Positions 38,841 to 42,971 of a stretch of 42,971 bases of DNA are shown here, one piece after another. The position numbers were made by a program, and so were the translations under genes. Numbering within the stretch: position 1 is the first letter of the stretch; the number at the start of each line of letters is the position of its first letter. The stretch is from Candidatus Obscuribacterales bacterium (lineage in GTDB: Bacteria; Cyanobacteriota; Vampirovibrionia; Obscuribacterales; Obscuribacteraceae): the NCBI GenBank assembly GCA_019746975.1, contig JAIERK010000006.1, positions 1-42,971 on the forward strand. Reading direction: 5' to 3'. A model generated the notes under the pieces. It made no database searches. It saw nothing but the letters and a program-made list of their open reading frames with translations, and had not been told where the DNA came from.

Positions 38841-40153
38841 ATTTGCGCAACGGGAGGTCTGGCCTGAGCTCAGGAAGCTCCTGGAAAAAGACTCCGGATT
38901 GGAGGCAAAGACTCTTATGGAATGGCTTATGGAATCGTATCCAGATAAATTCCAGCCAGGACAAGTGCGCACGTTGCGCCGGCGAGTAAGAGATTGGCGT
39001 GTTCTTGAAGGACCAAAGAGGAAGGAGGTTATGTTTTTGCAAACCATTCATCCAGGAAGGCAAAGTCAAAGCGACTACACTCATTGCACATCTTTGAGTG
39101 TTGAGATTGATGGAAAGCCGTTTCCCCACCTTCTTTAGCACTTCATGCTTCCCTACTCTCGCTGGGAATACGTATCTGTTTCTCGGAGAGTTTTGAGACG
39201 CTAACCACAGGTTTCAGTAAAGCAGTACAGGCTCTGGGAGCCGTCGCGCCTGAGCATCGAACAGACAATCTGGCGGCCGCGGTACCAATTGGTGAGTACG
39301 ATTTGTTTCAAAAAAGATGGATCGACTTTCTAGCACACTACGGCGCTGAGCCAAGTGCCAACAATCCAGGCCGTAGCAATGAGAATGGCTCGGTGGAGAA
39401 AAGCCACCATCTATTTAAGAATTCCCTGGATCAGCGGTTAAGATTGCGTCGCAGCCGCGACTTCAAGTCTCAAGAAGCATACGATGCTTTCATCCAGACG
39501 ATGGCAAGGGAACGCAACAAACACAGACAGGAACGGTTGCGCGAAGAACTTCCACACTTGCAGGAGTTACCGCGAGAGTCGTGGAATGAGCCGCTAGAGT
39601 CTACACCAATGGTCACCGCCTGGAGCACAATTAGGGTAGAGGGAGCGACGTATTCTGTTCCGAGTAGGTACATTGGACAGAAGCTCAAGGCATTTGCTTA
39701 TTACGATCTGGTGGAAGTCTTTTATGGAAAACATTTGCTGCTCACGTCACCGCGGAAACCAGCAGGCGGTAGAGCAATCAACTATCGGCATCTAATTTCC
39801 CACCTCATGCGAAAGCCGGGTGCATTCAGAAAGTACCAGTTTCGAGAAGAACTTTTCCTCGGGTTGTTTTTCGACAAGCCTATGATCGCTTGATAGAAGA
39901 GAACGAAGACCGAGCGGACAAAGTGTATCTTCGCATACTGCACCAAGCGGTGGACAGCGAAAGCGATGTTGCGATAGCTCCGGAGATGTTACTCGAAAAC
40001 AATGAACTTCCAATGAGCGAGTGAGTTCGCCAGCTCTGTAGTCAACCGAGGAAAGTGCCTCAGATAGAGGTCTTTCAACCATCACTCAAAAAATACGATG
40101 GACTCTTGCGATTCACAAACCCGAAGGAGCCGAATAATGAGCACTCTTACTAG
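38841..40153 (+). pseudogene. istA: IS21-family transposase IstA, decayed
   Basis: The reconstructed product contains 'VWPELRKLLEKDSGLEAKTL', 'RTLRRRVRDWRVLEGPKRKE' and 'QSDYTHCTSLSVEIDGKPFP' before a TAG at 39136-39138. It then reads 'HFMLPYSRWEYVSV', shifts frame near 39177 into 'FSESFETLTTGFSKAVQALG' and 'APEHRTDNLAAAV' (DDE catalytic core), and continues through 'NPGRSNENGSVEKSHHLFKN' (third catalytic region). A second frameshift near 39862 and a TGA at 40022-40024 precede the C-terminus ('VFQPSLKKYDGLLRF'), which ends at 40153, overlapping istB by 17 nt as in living IS21 elements. The N-terminal DNA-binding part is missing. Four lesions and a 5' deletion make it inactive. Confidence 0.88.
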
Positions 40154-41051
40154 ACAATCTGAACTGGAAGCTCTTCTCAAAGGATTTCATCTTCCATCAT
40201 TTGTTAGTAACTACCAGCAGTTTGCACGCCAGTCCGAGAAAAACGAATCGACCACGTCGGTTATCTTTACCATCTTTCGAAAACCGAAAGCGAAGAACGC
40301 TACAATCGCCGTGCCGATCGCCTGATTCGACAGGCAAAACTACCTCGAGGAAAGACTCTTGATGCCTTCGATCTGGCTAGATTCGAAGGTATCTCCGAGA
40401 GCCAAGTAAGTGAACTGGCTGAGGGCACCTGCCTTGATTCTGCCGAGAATATTTTGATCTTCGGCAATCCAGGTACAGGTAAATCTCACTTGGCTGCGGC
40501 TGCGCGAATGGTGTTTGCGTGGTCGGCAAACTTTCTTCACCACAGCCAGTGCCCTGGTCCAAGAGTTGTTATGCGCCAAGCGAGATCTCAAACTAAATCA
40601 AATGCTGAAGAGACTTGATCGTTTCGACGCCTTGATTATCGATGACATCTCTTACGTTCCGCAGGACCGCGAAGAAACTGACGTATTGTTTGTACTGATG
40701 GCAGGGCGGTATGAACAGCGCAATCTTATTGTGACCAGTAATCTTCCGTTCTCCCAATGGGACAGAATCTTCAAAGATGCTGTCACAACAATGGCTGCTG
40801 TCGACAAGCTCGTTCATCACGCAACGGTATTGGAACTGAACGGAGAGAGCTATCGAGTGCAATCTGCTGCAAAACGAAAAAAACATCGGGCATTGAATTC
40901 TGATCAGGGAATGCCCATCGACCAGATCGTAGGCTCCGTTGGCTTGCACCGCCTACGGTTCCGCTTTCTCAGCAAACAGCTAAAGCTGTTCACCGAGAAA
41001 GCGGTTTACTTTGCGCTCGGTCTAACCGAAGTGTCTTTGTTCAACGGGTAG
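40137..41051 (+). pseudogene. istB: IS21-family helper ATPase IstB, decayed
   Basis: ATG 40137 has AAGGAG ~9 nt upstream. The first piece 'LEALLKGFHLPSFVSNYQQF' shifts near 40240 into 'RIDHVGYLYHLSKTESEERY', 'RADRLIRQAKLPRGKTLDAF' and Walker A 'ILIFGNPGTGKSHLAAA'. A second shift near 40505 leads to 'FFTTASALVQELLCAKRDLK', Walker B 'DALIIDDISYVPQDREE' and 'LIVTSNLPFSQW'. Order and motifs are those of the AAA+ protein that assists IstA target capture. The ~50-residue tail after 'AAKRKK' is unusual for the family. Two frameshifts inactivate it. Confidence 0.88.
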
Positions 41052-41057
41052 TCAGCA

Positions 41058-41111
41058 GCTCAATTTTAATTGTCCCCGAAGCTCATTTAATTTGACCGCA
41101 ATCAAACAACA
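41058..41111. mobile_element. Right end of the IS21-type element
   Basis: Read on the minus strand, the element begins TGTTGTTTGATTGCGG and carries two related internal repeats: GCGGTCAAATTAAATGAGC (41081-41099) and GGGGACAATTAAAATTGAGC (41058-41077). IS21 elements have TG...CA termini with such multiple end repeats bound by the transposase. The boundary at ~41111 coincides with the point where the neighbouring gene stops being protein-like. The left end was not found. Confidence 0.6.
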
Positions 41112-42179
41112 CTCTCTCGGCAACGCTGATCGGAGCTGTGAGTTATCTAGCAGCAATGCTGGCCGCCTGGAAATTTGCTGGAGATGATCAAAGCGAGTTA
41201 GCTTAGACTGCCCGGTCTCCGATGACTCCTCGAACTCAAATGGAGAAGCAGGAATGCGGCGACGTGGCGTTAAATCTCCAAACTCCTTGATCTTCGAGCC
41301 GACCTCGCTGAGTTTTTCTGTGTCCAAAATGTCGTTGAGATACAAAATGCTGCGAGCGACTTTCTCGACATCGAATGCCCAATAGAACGGCATGAGAGGG
41401 TTTATACACAGTTTGCTGCCTATGGTGCGTCTGGTTTGATGGAAATCGCCAAACTGTCCTTCCAGCGCAATGACAGAACTGCAGATGACACTCTCGTAAC
41501 CGCGCATCTCGTGAAAGACGAAGTCGCAAGCTTCATTGAACATCTTTACCTCGGGTGCATCGAGGCTCAGAGCAAGAGAACCCATGAACGCACCAGAACA
41601 AATCAACAATGCCATTGTCTCCAGCCCCGATGCGTGGCAGACGTCGGTTTCTGTAGTATAGCCAAGACAAACCAGTTGCACCTCGACACGTCCAGTTTGT
41701 CTACCGCTGCAATAGAGCACATATCTTGCCTGATTATTGATAAGTCGGCACGGATTGCCAAAAGCAATACTCGTGAATTGCTCATCGGAATAGCAAGAAT
41801 TGGAACATCGCCATACGCGCATTGTCAATTTTGCCTTTTGCAGCCGCCTTCAACCAACCGATGCTCATGCTTTCTAAGTTGCGTTTTGCTGATGGCTTCT
41901 TGCCACTGAAAAAGCCGCTGAAGAGTGAAGAAACAGTCCTCGTCAACTGCAATCCGTTCACGTCCTTATGTGGTGCGTGTTTATCAATTAAATATGCCAC
42001 CACTTTGCGGCAATGATTGAACACCTCTCTATGCCACGTCTGCATCCACACCAATTCTTCTGCACCTTCTTCTATGTTGACGAAGTTCTGAGACCAACTA
42101 GATCCATAATTTTGCCGCAATCACGTGGCACCGCGCATGGTGCCTGCCGACTCTCTACTTCTGTTACTGGACCGTTCAT
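41112..42179 (-). pseudogene. Unrecognised gene interrupted by the IS and by frameshifts
   Basis: Pieces: 'MNGPVTEVESRQAPCAVPRD' from ATG 42179; after a shift near 42090 'VNIEEGAEELVWMQTWHREV' and 'MSIGWLKAAAKGKIDNARMA'; after a shift near 41785 'DEQFTSIAFGNPCRLINNQA', 'YVLYCSGRQTGRVEVQLVCL', 'MALLICSGAFMGSLALSLDA' and 'EKVARSILYLNDILDTEKLS'. At 41111 the frame runs into the IS terminus, adding IS-encoded residues before a stop. No domain is recognised. The gene was probably over 330 residues long and was cut by the insertion. Confidence 0.55.
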
Positions 42180-42555
42180 ATTGTGCTACCCCCGCGCTTT
42201 TGTTTAGACGGTGCGACACTGCCACAACTTTTCGTTGCTTCCAATGGCAAAAACTCATGCGGACCAAATGAGCCTTCATTTGCCATGCCGTACGGACAAC
42301 CTCCGCCTGCTATGCCGATGCGTGCCTTGCGTTTTGCGGACTGCCTTGGTGTACCCTGGCGTTCTATTTCACCTGAAAACGTGCCAAGCAAATCAGCGTC
42401 AAAATCTCCGTGGACAAGCAATTTAACTCCGATTGCCAAAAGAGGTAACCTAATCGCCGCTTGTTTCTCGGTGTGCGTTCGGACACACGTTTCTCGTGCT
42501 TGGTCGTAAGAACGAAAGTCTTGCCTGAGTAAGAATCAAGAGCCTGAATGGACAT
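42176..42555 (-). pseudogene. Frameshifted, truncated DUF6671 paralogue
   Basis: ATG 42555 opens 'TFVLTTKHEKRVSERTPRNK', matching 'VILVTKHEKIRALRPLE' of the intact copy at 2102. A shift near 42440 continues with 'DFDADLLGTFSGEIERQGTP' and 'GMANEGSFGPHEFLPL', matching 'DTDQLGTFSGEVERQGT' and 'GIANEGSFGAHPEIPF'. Similarity ends ~15 residues later. The central part and zinc-ribbon C-terminus are missing. The last codon overlaps the ATG of the next remnant (ATGA). Confidence 0.75.
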
Positions 42556-42612
42556 AGCTGGGGTTCCTAAGCAAGGCTAGATATTGAACATGCTAATCAG
42601 TATTTCTGTATT

Positions 42613-42971
42613 CTACATAAAGCCAGAGCTTCGCAACTTTTGTAATGCGTAGCTTTCTTCTTGATCGTGTGCTCTGCCGGCTCGTTCTGATTGGTTGCTG
42701 GATTTCAATTCCTCGATGATTTCGTCCACGGTAGTCGCGTTTGACTTTATGCCACCAGTACAGGGGGCGCATCCCAGGCTGCGATAGCGAATACCGTCTC
42801 TGGCAAAATACAAAGGAATTACTTCGATCGACTCCTGACGGATGTATTCCCAAACATCAAGCTCTGTCCAGTGCAGAATTGGATGTATTCTAAGGTGCAC
42901 ATCTTTGGGTACATGCAAATTGAAATGACTCCAAACCTCAGCAGGCTGATCTTTGTAAGCCCAGGCGCCTG
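42613..42971 (-). CDS. cysD: Sulfate adenylyltransferase subunit 2, C-terminal part (runs off the window)
   Basis: The frame is open to the right edge. 'HPILHWTELDVWEYIRQESI', 'VIPLYFARDGIRYRSLGCAP', 'CTGGIKSNATTVDEIIEELK' and 'SERAGRAHDQEESYALQKLR' are the conserved C-terminal blocks of CysD. CysD is the ATP-PPi-lyase half of ATP sulfurylase that makes adenylyl sulfate from ATP and sulfate, working with the GTPase CysN. The gene ends 'SSGFM' and TAG, a normal family terminus. The cysN partner would lie outside the window or elsewhere. The DUF6671 remnant follows 57 bp downstream on the same strand. Confidence 0.88.
   Translation of the reverse strand, partial: GAWAYKDQPAEVWSHFNLHVPKDVHLRIHPILHWTELDVWEYIRQESIEVIPLYFARDGIRYRSLGCAPCTGGIKSNATTVDEIIEELKSSNQSERAGRAHDQEESYALQKLRSSGFM

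Overview
This window appears to come from a free-living bacterium of roughly balanced base composition with a large, repeat-tolerant genome. The gene mix includes a giant secreted beta-helix protein, Hanks-type kinase and VIT-domain remnants, a DUF4239 membrane protein, DUF1702, DUF6671 and several two-component systems. Such a set occurs in diderm lineages with large accessory genomes, for example the Obscuribacterales/Vampirovibrionia side of the cyanobacterial phylum or Planctomycete-like bacteria. No rRNA or marker gene is present, so this placement is a weak inference.

Layout. (1) 1-4.7 kb: a partial Rieske protein, small ORFs including one with an in-frame 30-bp duplication, an intact DUF6671 protein, a GIY-YIG-like protein and hypotheticals. 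(2) 4.8-8.5 kb, minus strand: a tight operon encoding a membrane histidine kinase with intact catalytic motifs, a second PAS-kinase protein whose phospho-accepting histidine is Asn, and a NarL-type response regulator. (3) 8.6-16.1 kb: a gene graveyard with a few intact genes (a coupled beta-solenoid/secreted-protein pair, a P-loop kinase, a hypothetical). Remnants here include a pyruvyltransferase, a Ser/Thr kinase, a paralogue of the giant protein's N-terminal domain and a Gly/Pro-rich repeat gene. (4) 16.2-20.2 kb: DUF4239 protein, orotate-phosphoribosyltransferase-like protein, and a VIT-TPR gene broken by at least four frameshifts plus a stop. (5) 20.4-35.4 kb: one uninterrupted 4983-codon gene for a filamentous-haemagglutinin-like protein with a signal peptide, thousands of residues of Gly/Asn/Thr/Ser-rich beta-helix and a C-terminal FecR-like domain. 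(6) 35.6-38.3 kb: an OmpR-type regulator convergent with a histidine kinase that shares a transcription unit with a DUF1702 protein. (7) 38.6-41.1 kb: a heavily mutated IS21-type element next to a piece of a second one. (8) 41.1-43 kb: a gene cut by the IS, a frameshifted DUF6671 paralogue and the 3' part of cysD.

Working together. The strongest theme is contrast. Many neighbouring genes are truncated, frameshifted or carry stops, while the 15-kb gene is completely open; this argues for selection on it and against indel-rich sequencing. The OmpR/HK pair just downstream is a candidate regulator of the giant gene, by position only. The kinase/pseudokinase/NarL operon looks like a self-contained signalling unit in which the degenerate kinase may act as a PAS-dependent modulator of its partner. 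Starts given here often differ from the longest frame where a clear Shine-Dalgarno points to an internal codon. All family calls were made by eye from motifs, with no database search.
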